DNA of 64,000 nt from Ekhidna sp051379705 (GTDB taxonomy: Bacteria; Bacteroidota; Bacteroidia; Cytophagales; Cyclobacteriaceae). Made by a program: the position numbers and the translations under genes. Below, piece after piece: positions 26,989-35,754 of the stretch; position 1 is the stretch's first letter; every line of letters starts with the position of its first letter. Where the stretch lies: assembly GCF_051379705.1 (NCBI RefSeq), contig NZ_CP179868.1, positions 1,984,001 through 2,048,000 of the forward strand, given 5' to 3'. The notes beneath the pieces were generated by a model. It was not told where the DNA came from, ran no database searches, and saw nothing but the letters and a program-made list of their open reading frames with translations.

Positions 26989-28515
26989 ATGGAACTGCTT
27001 AACTCCATATTGTCTTGGGTGATGAAGAAACGAATTCATCAGATAGAGCTGTTCATGAAATATCCTCATGAAGTTCAAAATGAACTTTTGGAGGACATGG
27101 TGAAAAAAGCATCTAAAACCGAGTATGGAAAAGAATACGGTTTTGGTACCATTGAAAACTACGACCATTTCAAGAATAAGGTACCAATTGTAAGCTATGA
27201 GGATTTATTCCCTTACATCGAGCGGTTGATGAGGGGAGAGCAAAACATTCTCTGGCACTCAGAAATAAGATGGTTTGCCAAATCATCTGGTACGACAAAT
27301 GCACGAAGTAAATTCATCCCTGTTTCGCAAGAGGCACTTGACGATTGCCATTATAAAGGTGGCAAAGATCTTTTAAGTATTTACTTCAACAATTACCCTG
27401 ATGCCAAGATGTTTGCCGGTAAAGGATTGGTAATTGGTGGCAGTCATCAGATCAATCAATTTGATGAAAACTCAAATTCTTACTACGGTGATGTTTCTGC
27501 CGTACTACTTAAAAACCTTCCCTGGTGGGCACAGATGGTGCGTACTCCGAGTCTTGACATTGCCTTGATGGATGAATGGGAAGAGAAGATTGATAAAATG
27601 ATTGACATCACTTCCAATGAGAATGTCACAAATATTTCTGGTGTACCTACCTGGATGATTGTACTTATTGAGAAGATGTTAGAGCGAAACAATGCTGACA
27701 ATATTCTCGAAATCTGGCCAAATCTGGAAGTCTTCTTTCATGGTGCTGTTTCATTCACACCTTACGAAGAGCTGTTCAAAAAGCTCATCCCGTCTCCCAA
27801 TATGCGTTACATGGAGACTTACAATGCTTCTGAAGGCTTTTTTGGAATCACTGATCAGGTTAATAGTAAGGAGATGCTCCTTATGCTCGATTATGGAATC
27901 TTCTATGAATTTGTTCCATTTGGCGAACTGGATAGCGACAACCCGCGTACATTAACATTGGATGAAGTGGAAGTCGGAAAAAATTATGCCATTATCATAA
28001 CCACCAATGCAGGGTTATGGAGGTACAAAATTGGTGACACAGTTACCTTCACAAGCATTGATCCATATCGAATCAAAATTTCAGGTCGTACCAAGCACTT
28101 TATAAATGCCTTTGGTGAAGAGTTAATCATTGATAATGCTGAAGTGGCCATTGCCGAAGCTTGTAAGAAAACGGATGCAACAATCGATAATTTCACAGCG
28201 GGACCCATGTATCTCAGCGAAGGAAACAAGGGTGGGCATGAGTGGATCATTGAGTTTACAAAAAAACCTAACGATTTAGAAAGATTCAATAAGCTACTTG
28301 ACGAAAAGCTTAGAGAAGTTAATTCGGATTATGATGCTAAGCGATATAAAGACATTGCGCTCCAAGAACCCCTTGTCCACATAGTTCCGCAAAACACATT
28401 TTATACTTGGATGAAATCCCGAGGAAAGCTTGGTGGTCAACATAAAGTTCCACGTCTGGCCAATAACCGCGAATACCTTGATCAGTTGTTGGAATTTAAA
28501 AGCCAATCATCATAA
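26989..28515 (+). CDS. GH3-family acyl-adenylate/amido synthetase-like protein
   Basis: This 508-residue protein matches the GH3 superfamily, whose plant members join amino acids to acyl acids such as jasmonate or auxin through an acyl-adenylate. Visible family segments are the nucleotide-binding SSGTTNARSKFIPVS, the GAVSFTPYEELF and YNASEGFFGI regions, LWRYKIGDTV, and the C-terminal GGQHKVPRL. The substrate in bacteria is not established. It begins 3 bases after lptB, so a role near envelope lipid or LPS metabolism is possible but unproven. No membrane segment or signal peptide is seen. Confidence 0.9.
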   Translation: MELLNSILSWVMKKRIHQIELFMKYPHEVQNELLEDMVKKASKTEYGKEYGFGTIENYDHFKNKVPIVSYEDLFPYIERLMRGEQNILWHSEIRWFAKSSGTTNARSKFIPVSQEALDDCHYKGGKDLLSIYFNNYPDAKMFAGKGLVIGGSHQINQFDENSNSYYGDVSAVLLKNLPWWAQMVRTPSLDIALMDEWEEKIDKMIDITSNENVTNISGVPTWMIVLIEKMLERNNADNILEIWPNLEVFFHGAVSFTPYEELFKKLIPSPNMRYMETYNASEGFFGITDQVNSKEMLLMLDYGIFYEFVPFGELDSDNPRTLTLDEVEVGKNYAIIITTNAGLWRYKIGDTVTFTSIDPYRIKISGRTKHFINAFGEELIIDNAEVAIAEACKKTDATIDNFTAGPMYLSEGNKGGHEWIIEFTKKPNDLERFNKLLDEKLREVNSDYDAKRYKDIALQEPLVHIVPQNTFYTWMKSRGKLGGQHKVPRLANNREYLDQLLEFKSQSS

Positions 28516-28616
28516 AGAACTTATTACATTTTCCTGCCTAAACCCGCTTGACTACCTTTACGTAAGTCACTCAGTGTTTTTGAACGACTTGATTATTTAG
28601 CTGTTACTACTTATCC

Positions 28617-28910
28617 ATGCGAAAACTTTTTTTCATACGATTTTTAGCTTTTTTACTTTGCTCTGCAATGCTCTGCGAAGTTGCTGCAATCGTAGAGAAT
28701 GTCGACGCTATATCTGCTGAGGTCGATGGAGAAATGGAGCATGAAGAAAGCAAGGAAAAAGAAAAAGAAAAAACTACGAGCGGTTTTGAATCTCTAGTTT
28801 TAGCAGAAAGCTCAATGATTAATCAAAGCATGCTGGCTATCCATAAAGACCGCTTTTGGAACACCCCCTTCATTGATTTTCAAACACCCCCGCCAAAGTT
28901 GGTAGAGTAA
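28617..28910 (+). CDS. Small exported protein, unknown function
   Basis: This 97-residue protein opens with a basic, then hydrophobic signal peptide (RKLFFIRFLAFLLCSAMLCEVAA). An acidic, Glu/Lys-alternating low-complexity stretch follows (EMEHEESKEKEKEKTTSG), and the C-terminus is more conserved-looking, with aromatic and Pro residues (WNTPFIDFQTPPPKLVE). I do not recognise a domain. It lies 44 bases ahead of the SulP transporter gene on the same strand and 100 bases after the GH3 gene, so it may be co-transcribed with the transporter. Export is inferred from the signal peptide only. Confidence 0.6.
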   Translation: MRKLFFIRFLAFLLCSAMLCEVAAIVENVDAISAEVDGEMEHEESKEKEKEKTTSGFESLVLAESSMINQSMLAIHKDRFWNTPFIDFQTPPPKLVE

Positions 28911-28954
28911 TACACCTCAACTTAAATTTTTACTCAACTCAACTTTATTATTTT

Positions 28955-30541
28955 ATGGACTCTAATAAAATTGGTCTATTTAGCAATTTTAAATCAGACC
29001 TTTCAGCAAGTTTAGTCGTCTTTTTAGTCGCTGTGCCTCTTTGTTTGGGTATCGCACTTGCATCAGGTGCACCACTATTCGCAGGGGTTATTTCCGGTAT
29101 CATCGGTGGAATTGCTGTGGGATTAATCAGTGGATCGGCCGTTGGTGTCAGTGGCCCTGCAGCCGGACTTGCTGTGATCGTACTCGCTGGAATTCAGGAT
29201 TTGGAATCGTTCCCAATTTTTCTTGCTGCCGTTGTGGTAAGCGGAATCATCCAAATTATTTTAGGACTTGCACGTGCGGGAATCATAGGTTACTACTTTC
29301 CTTCCTCTGTAATCAAAGGCATGCTATCGGCGATTGGTATTATCATTTTTTTGAAGCAAATACCACATGCAGTTGGATATGATGCGGATCCAGAAGGCGA
29401 TTTGGAATTTTTTCAGCCCGATGGTGAAAACACATTTTCCGAGCTCTTCAAAATGATGGATTTCATCCAGCAAGGAGCGCTTATCATTTTTGTGATTTCT
29501 ATGGTTATTCTCATTTTATGGGAACAGCCTTTCATGAAACGCATCAAGCTATTCCAGGTCGTACAAGGCCCATTGATTGTTGTAACTGCAGGGATAATTA
29601 TTAATATCTTGTTTAAGGGATCCTCTCTCTACATTGATGATACACACATGGTAAGCTTGCCTGTATCTGCTACGTTTGGTGAATTCATCAATCAATTTAC
29701 AATTTTTGATCCATCAGCTCTTTTCCGCAAAGACGTACTAATTCTCGGGGCTACTATTGCAGTAGTTGGATCCCTAGAGACCCTCTTATGTGTGGAGGCA
29801 ACTGATAAGCTTGACCCTCATAAAAGAATTACACCTACCAATAAAGAGCTAATCGCTCAAGGTACCGGAAACATATTTTCAGGAATGATTGGAGGTTTGC
29901 CTATTACACAAGTAATTGTTCGTAGCTCAGCCAATATTCAATCAGGTGGCAGAACTAAGCTATCTGCTATATTTCACGGTATTCTGCTCCTAATTTCTGC
30001 CATATTTATTCCAAATATCCTTAACATGATTCCACTTTCAAGTTTGGCAGCAATACTTATAGTGGTAGGGTATAAATTGGCCAAGCCTTCCTTGTTTAGA
30101 CAGATGTTTAATGCAGGTAAATCAGAGTTTATTCCTTACATGGTTACCATGTTAGGTATCATTTTCACCGATCTGTTGATCGGTATCCTGATGGGTCTTA
30201 CAGTGGGTATTTTCCAAATACTTTACAACAACTTCAGAAAGCCATATGTGGTGGAAACGATCCAAGACAATGGTACAAAAAAGCTGAAACTTGAGCTCTC
30301 AGAAAATTTGACCTTCTTAAACAAGGCGGGTATCATCGAGACCATTTCTCATATTCCAGACGATACAGATCTTTTTATTGATGCTACTCGATCTCACTTT
30401 ATTCATCCAGATATTATTGAGATTTTAGAAGATTTTAAGAAAAATGCAGAGTATCGAGGGATTAATCTTGAAATTGTTGGATTAGACAAAGAACATGACG
30501 ATCCATTGAAAGAGTTGAAGAAAGTAACGAAAGAAACTTAA
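28955..30541 (+). CDS. SulP-family inorganic anion transporter with STAS domain
   Basis: This 528-residue protein has 10 or more hydrophobic segments beginning with FKSDLSASLVVFLVAVPLCL. The SulP signature lies around SGPAAGLAVIVLAGI, and LETLLCVEATDKLDPHKR and TPTNKELIAQGTGNIFSGMIGGLP are typical of the bicarbonate/sulfate group. The last ~85 residues form a degenerate STAS domain (LSENLTFLNKAGIIETI, DTDLFIDATRSHFI). In Bacteroidota such proteins often work with a carbonic anhydrase, but none is seen here, so the ion (bicarbonate or sulfate) cannot be decided. A strong terminator follows the stop codon. Confidence 0.92.
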   Translation: MDSNKIGLFSNFKSDLSASLVVFLVAVPLCLGIALASGAPLFAGVISGIIGGIAVGLISGSAVGVSGPAAGLAVIVLAGIQDLESFPIFLAAVVVSGIIQIILGLARAGIIGYYFPSSVIKGMLSAIGIIIFLKQIPHAVGYDADPEGDLEFFQPDGENTFSELFKMMDFIQQGALIIFVISMVILILWEQPFMKRIKLFQVVQGPLIVVTAGIIINILFKGSSLYIDDTHMVSLPVSATFGEFINQFTIFDPSALFRKDVLILGATIAVVGSLETLLCVEATDKLDPHKRITPTNKELIAQGTGNIFSGMIGGLPITQVIVRSSANIQSGGRTKLSAIFHGILLLISAIFIPNILNMIPLSSLAAILIVVGYKLAKPSLFRQMFNAGKSEFIPYMVTMLGIIFTDLLIGILMGLTVGIFQILYNNFRKPYVVETIQDNGTKKLKLELSENLTFLNKAGIIETISHIPDDTDLFIDATRSHFIHPDIIEILEDFKKNAEYRGINLEIVGLDKEHDDPLKELKKVTKET

Positions 30542-30548
30542 ATCAAAA

Positions 30549-30575
30549 GGCCTTCAGAAATGAAGGCTTTTTTTT
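30549..30575 (+). terminator. Intrinsic terminator after the SulP gene
   Basis: The inverted repeat GCCTTCA (30550-30556) and TGAAGGC (30561-30567) closes a GAAA tetraloop and is followed by eight T. It lies 8 bases after the SulP stop. It also reaches the end of the converging rluD gene, whose stop is at 30574, so the two genes nearly share it. Confidence 0.9.
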
Positions 30576-31599
30576 AATCCGTGTGATCAATATAGCTTTT
30601 CCACTTTTCCAAGACCGCCGTAAAATCTTCAGGAAGTTCAGAATCAACAAAAACCTTCTTTTTCGTAATTGGATGAACAAACCCAAGCGTCTTTGCATGT
30701 AATGCTTGCCTGGGAATCATTTTAAAGCAGTTTTGAACAAACTGTTTGTACTTTGTGAAGACAGTTCCTTTGACAATCTCGCTTCCACCATAAGTGGCGT
30801 CATTGAAAAGTGGATGGCCGACGAATCGCATATGTGCTCGTATCTGATGTGTTCTCCCTGTTTCAAGATTGCACTTGACCAGAGAGACGTATCTCAGATC
30901 TTGTAATACTTCATAGTGTGTTACCGCATGCTTACCGAAATCTCCATCTGGGAAAGCCCTTGTAATTCTTCGGTCTTTCAAACTTCTCCCGACATTAACA
31001 TCAATTGTTCCAGAAGCTTCTTCAGGTACACCCCACACTAAGGCATGGTATGTCCGCTCGATCGAATGATCAAAAAATTGCTTAGCTAAACCCGTCATCG
31101 CATTCTCAGTTTTGGCAATAACTAGCAGGCCAGATGTATCCTTGTCTATTCTATGCACCAATCCCGGACGTCCATCATTGCCTTTCATCTCAGGTAGATT
31201 CTTGAAATGAAAAGCAAGTGCATTAACAAGTGTCCCTGACCAATTTTGATATGCCGGATGTACAACCATTCCAGCCGGCTTGTTCACTACCAGTAGATGT
31301 TCATCTTCAAGTACAATATCTAGTGGGATATCCTCAGGGACCAGATCCTCGTCACGTGGTGGCTCTGGAAGCATTACTGAAATCTCATCTTCAGGATGCA
31401 CCTTATAATTAGGCTTCACATCATCTCCATTCACTTTAACAAATCCTTCTTTTATTCCTGCCTGAACCTTGTTTCTAGTCACATTGGGAAGTCGATCCAT
31501 CAAAAACTTATCTATGCGGAGGAGCTCCTGTCCTGCATCCACCTTTATATGATGATGCTCATATAAGTCTTCTTCATTTTCGTTCACTTCATCGGTCAT
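30574..31599 (-). CDS. rluD: Ribosomal large-subunit pseudouridine synthase, RluA/RluD family
   Basis: This enzyme isomerises uridines of 23S rRNA (helix 69 in RluD). The 341-residue protein has an N-terminal S4 RNA-binding domain (~28-80, LRIDKFLMDRLPNVTRNKVQ). The RluA catalytic signature GLVHRIDKDTSG (146-157) places the catalytic Asp at 152, and LVKCNLETGRTHQIRAHM and ALHAKTLGFVHP follow. The S4 domain and length favour RluD over RluA. Its start lies only 17 bases from the divergent PLP-enzyme gene, so each gene's promoter must lie within the other's coding sequence or be very short. Confidence 0.92.
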   Translation of the reverse strand: MTDEVNENEEDLYEHHHIKVDAGQELLRIDKFLMDRLPNVTRNKVQAGIKEGFVKVNGDDVKPNYKVHPEDEISVMLPEPPRDEDLVPEDIPLDIVLEDEHLLVVNKPAGMVVHPAYQNWSGTLVNALAFHFKNLPEMKGNDGRPGLVHRIDKDTSGLLVIAKTENAMTGLAKQFFDHSIERTYHALVWGVPEEASGTIDVNVGRSLKDRRITRAFPDGDFGKHAVTHYEVLQDLRYVSLVKCNLETGRTHQIRAHMRFVGHPLFNDATYGGSEIVKGTVFTKYKQFVQNCFKMIPRQALHAKTLGFVHPITKKKVFVDSELPEDFTAVLEKWKSYIDHTD

Positions 31600-31616
31600 G
31601 GCTGTAAATTTAAGCG

Positions 31617-32519
31617 ATGGCTATCCTTCCGACACCACTTCAGAAAATTTCACACCCACTTTTAGTAGAAAAAGCGATTACACTTTACATCAAGAGAGAT
31701 GATTTGATTCATCCTGAAATGATGGGAAATAAATGGAGAAAGCTTAAATATAACTTAGCCGCCATCCGCGATCAAGGGTTAAATAGCTTGGTTACCATGG
31801 GTGGTGCCTACAGCAACCATATAGCGGCCACAGCAGCTGCGGCTCAAGAAAACAACCTTAAGGCTACTGGAATCATTCGTGGAGAAGAATTAAACAAGGA
31901 AAGTAATCCAACATTAAAATTCGCAAGTGAGAAAGGGATGAATTTTGAGTTTGTTGACCGCACTGCATTTAGAAAACTAAGAGAGCATCCCCATAGATTG
32001 ATCGACAAATATCCGGGCCATTATTTTTTACCAGAAGGAGGCACTAATGATTTAGCAATAAAAGGGTGTGAGGAAATTGTAAAAGAAATTGATATCGAAT
32101 TCGATGTATTCGTAACCCCGATTGGAACTGGCGGGACTTTTGCCGGAGTTTTAAAGGCCGCTGAAAATCGAAAAAAAATCATAGGGGTGAGTAGCCTAAA
32201 AGGAGATTTTATTCATAATGAAATACAAGATTTGCTCAAAAAACATCAAATTGATTACACTAATTATCAAATAATTGACAACTATCATTTTGGCGGATAT
32301 GGCAAAACGAATCCTGTATTGATCGATTTTATCAATGAGTTCAAAGAAAAACTGAACATATCATTAGACCCAATTTATACGGGAAAGGCCTTTTTTGCCG
32401 TTTGGGATATGATTAAAAGCAATAAATTCGAAAAAAATCTTAAAATAGTGATATTGCACACGGGTGGTCTTCAAGGTATTGAAGGCTTTAATCGAAAAAA
32501 TGAAAATATTATACAATAA
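31617..32519 (+). CDS. ACC deaminase/D-cysteine desulfhydrase-family PLP enzyme
   Basis: This 300-residue fold-type II PLP enzyme shows IKRDDLIHPEMMGNKWRKLKYNL, where the GNK lysine (Lys39) is the likely PLP attachment site. TMGGAYSNHIAATAAA and the phosphate loop TPIGTGGTFAG follow. The family contains 1-aminocyclopropane-1-carboxylate deaminase and D-cysteine desulfhydrase; sequence alone does not decide between them. It is somewhat shorter than typical ACC deaminases. The downstream lipoprotein gene begins 28 bases after the stop, but no functional link is obvious. Confidence 0.88.
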   Translation: MAILPTPLQKISHPLLVEKAITLYIKRDDLIHPEMMGNKWRKLKYNLAAIRDQGLNSLVTMGGAYSNHIAATAAAAQENNLKATGIIRGEELNKESNPTLKFASEKGMNFEFVDRTAFRKLREHPHRLIDKYPGHYFLPEGGTNDLAIKGCEEIVKEIDIEFDVFVTPIGTGGTFAGVLKAAENRKKIIGVSSLKGDFIHNEIQDLLKKHQIDYTNYQIIDNYHFGGYGKTNPVLIDFINEFKEKLNISLDPIYTGKAFFAVWDMIKSNKFEKNLKIVILHTGGLQGIEGFNRKNENIIQ

Positions 32520-32547
32520 GACTTAACTTTAAAACAATTTGTCAGCG

Positions 32548-34209
32548 GTGAAAAAATTTGTGTTTATAGTAATCTCCGCATCTTTATTTGCATCCTGCAA
32601 CGTAGGTGAGTTGGAGTTTGACAATTTAGAGGTGACACCTATATCAGGTGTGTTTAGCTTCCCTTTGGGTGAGGCCAACTATGTCATGCGTGATTTGATA
32701 GGAAATCAAACGGGTGACTCCCTTAGCTTTGAAGAGGACAGTACCTCTTTATTCACTCTTCTTTATTTCGATACTATCACATACAGTGCCCCTGATGAGT
32801 TGGTTAAGATTGATGACATCAATTATAGCGGAGCATTTAGTAATATGCCAATGGCATCTGGACCAGTGGTGGTTAATCTTATTGAAACCTTTCAAACAAA
32901 TTATGATCCTCAGAAAAATGAGGAATTGGATTCAATCTTTTACGAAACTGGAGATCTTACGATTACAACTACTTCTAACATTGCCGCCGCAGACATTGCT
33001 TACACTTTTACAATTACGAATACAACCAATATCAATACAGGAACACCTATTTCTGTTTCAGGCAATATCCCTGCTGGTGGAACCGGTACCGATATGCAGA
33101 CCAGTTCACTAATCGGGCATAAGACGGTACTTACAGATCCGAGTGGTAGCAACGTCATTAATATAGATTTGAACGCTCAGGTAACTCTAAATGCCGGACA
33201 ATCAATGGCTGGTACAGAATCTCTAACTTTTGATCTAACCTACGGTAATCAGACCTTTGGATTGATCTATGGTAAGTTTGGGCAAGACACGATCCAGGTG
33301 GGCAATCAATCAATCGAAATTGACTTCTTCACTCAGACGGAAAGAGCCGGAATTACCTTTGGTAATCCAAGCATTTCTTTTGACTTCAGAAATACCTTTG
33401 GTGTACCCGTTGGAGTTGATTTTGCAGGATTACATGGTGATGATGGAAATGGAGGAAATCAGTTTTTTTTAACGGGAAGTATTGTCAACAATGACCCGGT
33501 TATCGATGGATCAGATTTGGATACACCTACACCAACTACACCTGGTGAAATCGCTCAAACCATCGTTGAAATCAATCGTGGTAATTCCAATTTGGTTAAC
33601 CTACTTTCTCAATCACCAAGACGATTGATTTTTGATGTGGCTGGAATATCGAACCCTGAAAGCCTGACCGAAGGAAATTATTTGCAGCCTTCAAGCTCTA
33701 TCAGTGCCTATGTAGCACTAGAGATACCAATGGAAATCCAGCTGGAAGATTATGAAGAAAAAGGTTCTTTTGGTTTGGGTGATGGACTTGATTTAAGCAA
33801 TGTAGACTCTGCATTCATTCGATTAGTTACTAATAATGAACTGCCCTTCAATGGAACAATAAACCTGGAGGTTCAGGATGCCGACAGTGTTGCGTTATTT
33901 CCAATTTCAGACACGAGCGACCCTCAGTTTAGTCAAGAGCAGCTTGATCGATTTACAAATATTCCTGTAATCAAAGCACCTCTGATTAATATAAATGGAG
34001 AAGTAACTGACCCAAGTGGAGCAACGGAAGACATTTCACTGACTCAGCAAGAGGTCGAGTTGCTCGAAGGTGCTTCCCATGTTATTATAACTATGGTATT
34101 AAATACACCTGTCAGTCAAACTTCAAGAGATATCTATGTAAAGATACTTGCCGATTATACCCTAAGTCTAAAAGTGGGAATTGGCGGCAAGTTCAATTTG
34201 GAATTATAG
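32548..34209 (+). CDS. Large predicted lipoprotein, unknown function
   Basis: I do not recognise a domain in this 553-residue protein. It begins with a lipoprotein signal peptide (KKFVFIVISASLFASC), the Cys being the likely lipidation site. The GTG at 32548 is preferred to an upstream TTG because it gives a canonical short n-region. The rest is beta-rich and Thr/Asn/Asp-rich, without membrane helices, and contains repeated Ig-like-looking strands (ITFGNPSISFDFRNTFG, PLININGEVTDPSGATED). Its stop is directly followed by the start of the DUF5723 gene (TAG-ATG), so the two are surely co-transcribed. They may act together at the outer membrane, which is inference. Confidence 0.78.
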   Translation: MKKFVFIVISASLFASCNVGELEFDNLEVTPISGVFSFPLGEANYVMRDLIGNQTGDSLSFEEDSTSLFTLLYFDTITYSAPDELVKIDDINYSGAFSNMPMASGPVVVNLIETFQTNYDPQKNEELDSIFYETGDLTITTTSNIAAADIAYTFTITNTTNINTGTPISVSGNIPAGGTGTDMQTSSLIGHKTVLTDPSGSNVINIDLNAQVTLNAGQSMAGTESLTFDLTYGNQTFGLIYGKFGQDTIQVGNQSIEIDFFTQTERAGITFGNPSISFDFRNTFGVPVGVDFAGLHGDDGNGGNQFFLTGSIVNNDPVIDGSDLDTPTPTTPGEIAQTIVEINRGNSNLVNLLSQSPRRLIFDVAGISNPESLTEGNYLQPSSSISAYVALEIPMEIQLEDYEEKGSFGLGDGLDLSNVDSAFIRLVTNNELPFNGTINLEVQDADSVALFPISDTSDPQFSQEQLDRFTNIPVIKAPLININGEVTDPSGATEDISLTQQEVELLEGASHVIITMVLNTPVSQTSRDIYVKILADYTLSLKVGIGGKFNLEL

Positions 34210-35751
34210 ATGAAGAAACTCGTCACCTCCATATTGATCCTAACCTCTTTAGTCTGTTATTCACAGACTAGTTTATCCTTTCAGCACCTAGGTAATGCTA
34301 CCTTTCAAAATAACTTGATCAACCCATCCTTGATACCAAAAGGCAGGTTTTTCATAGGTCTTCCTGTGATATCGGGTGTTCATGCGAATGTCAATAATAA
34401 GTTTAGCTACAACCAGGGCTTTACAGTAGAAAGCACAAGAACTTTGATTGATGTGCCTAAAATAATTGGTAATCTTCAACGTCAAAATATGGTTTCAACC
34501 AAGGTCGAAGTAAATCTTCTCCATTTCGGCTATAAATTAAAATCCGGTGCACTTTTAAGCTTTGTGGCCAATGAACGAGTAGAAGCTGATTTTCTGTATC
34601 CAAGAGAACTCGTAGAGTATGTTTTTACGGATGGGAATAGTCAATTTCTAAATGACGATGTTAAAATCTCCAGAATCGGGCTTACTGCAAGTCACTTTAG
34701 AGAGTTTGGCCTTGGAATTGCAGCACCGGTAAATGATCAGCTTACGGTTGGTCTCAGGACTAAGCTATTGGTAGGCTTTGCAAATGCAAGTTTGCCGGGA
34801 GGAACAAAAGCTATCCTTAACTCAAACGGTGAAGCATTTCAGATAGATGCAGAGTGGAAAAAGGCAACCTTAAGAACTTCAGGATTTGATATTTACGATG
34901 AAACTGTAGGGGACCTAGGCTCTCATTTAGTCATGAATGGCAATAAGGGGTTTGCTATTGATATCGGAGGAACTTATAAGCTCAACCGGTATTACACCAT
35001 CACCGGCTCTATTGTAGATTTAGGCTTCATAAATTGGAAAGAAAACATCAAAAGCTATTCACTTGCGGATACCAGCTTTAACTATAGTGGTGTAAATCTT
35101 GAAGACTTAGACGATATCGAGCAAACACTTGAGGATTCGCTTTTCAGCAAATTTGAAACAACAGATACCTTCGACCCATACAAAAGTTGGTTACCTGTTA
35201 CTGCAAGTGGTAGCTGGATTTATCACTATAGTCCAAAAACAGACTTCTATGTAACAGCTGGATCACGCTGGGTACAACGTGAAATCAAAATGATGTATGG
35301 TGCCGGAGTGACACAAAAATTTGGCAAAGCCTTTACAGGATCAATTAGTGTAACTAAACTTCCTCAACAGTTTTTCAATGTTGGTGCTGCCTTTGCTGCC
35401 AAAGGTGGACCCGTACAAATGTACATGGCAGTTGATCAGGTTATCAACTTCTCTGTTCCCGACGCAAAAGCATTTGACTTCCGTTTTGGAATGAGTTTCG
35501 CTTTCGGAAATAGGCCAGAAAAAGAGGCTGAAAGTGGACTTTCCAGGAGCCCAATAGCCGGTGCCAAAGGTCTCGATACAAATGTTTTCCTAGGTAAAAA
35601 AGTGAAGACCAAGAAACGAGACGGTATCTACTCTATCATCAAACGACAAAAGCGTCGTGAGCTGAAAAACAAGCGCACCAAACGTAATGGAGATGTAGAT
35701 AATAAAAGCCTTAATGGTCGCACTGGTAAGAAAAATACCAAAAACGAGTAA
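34210..35751 (+). CDS. DUF5723-type outer-membrane beta-barrel protein
   Basis: This 513-residue protein has a signal peptide ending at CYSQ. The N-terminal FQNNLINPSLIPKGRFFIGLPVISG is the hallmark of the Bacteroidota DUF5723 family, thought to be outer-membrane barrels of unknown role. Aromatic, alternating strands run to about residue 440 (YKLKSGALLSFVANERVEADF, FDFRFGMSFAFG). The last ~70 residues are a very basic, unstructured tail (RQKRRELKNKRTKRNGD), unusual for a barrel and perhaps periplasmic. It begins one base after the upstream lipoprotein gene's stop and converges on radA with a 3-base gap. Confidence 0.82.
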   Translation: MKKLVTSILILTSLVCYSQTSLSFQHLGNATFQNNLINPSLIPKGRFFIGLPVISGVHANVNNKFSYNQGFTVESTRTLIDVPKIIGNLQRQNMVSTKVEVNLLHFGYKLKSGALLSFVANERVEADFLYPRELVEYVFTDGNSQFLNDDVKISRIGLTASHFREFGLGIAAPVNDQLTVGLRTKLLVGFANASLPGGTKAILNSNGEAFQIDAEWKKATLRTSGFDIYDETVGDLGSHLVMNGNKGFAIDIGGTYKLNRYYTITGSIVDLGFINWKENIKSYSLADTSFNYSGVNLEDLDDIEQTLEDSLFSKFETTDTFDPYKSWLPVTASGSWIYHYSPKTDFYVTAGSRWVQREIKMMYGAGVTQKFGKAFTGSISVTKLPQQFFNVGAAFAAKGGPVQMYMAVDQVINFSVPDAKAFDFRFGMSFAFGNRPEKEAESGLSRSPIAGAKGLDTNVFLGKKVKTKKRDGIYSIIKRQKRRELKNKRTKRNGDVDNKSLNGRTGKKNTKNE

Positions 35752-35754
35752 GCA

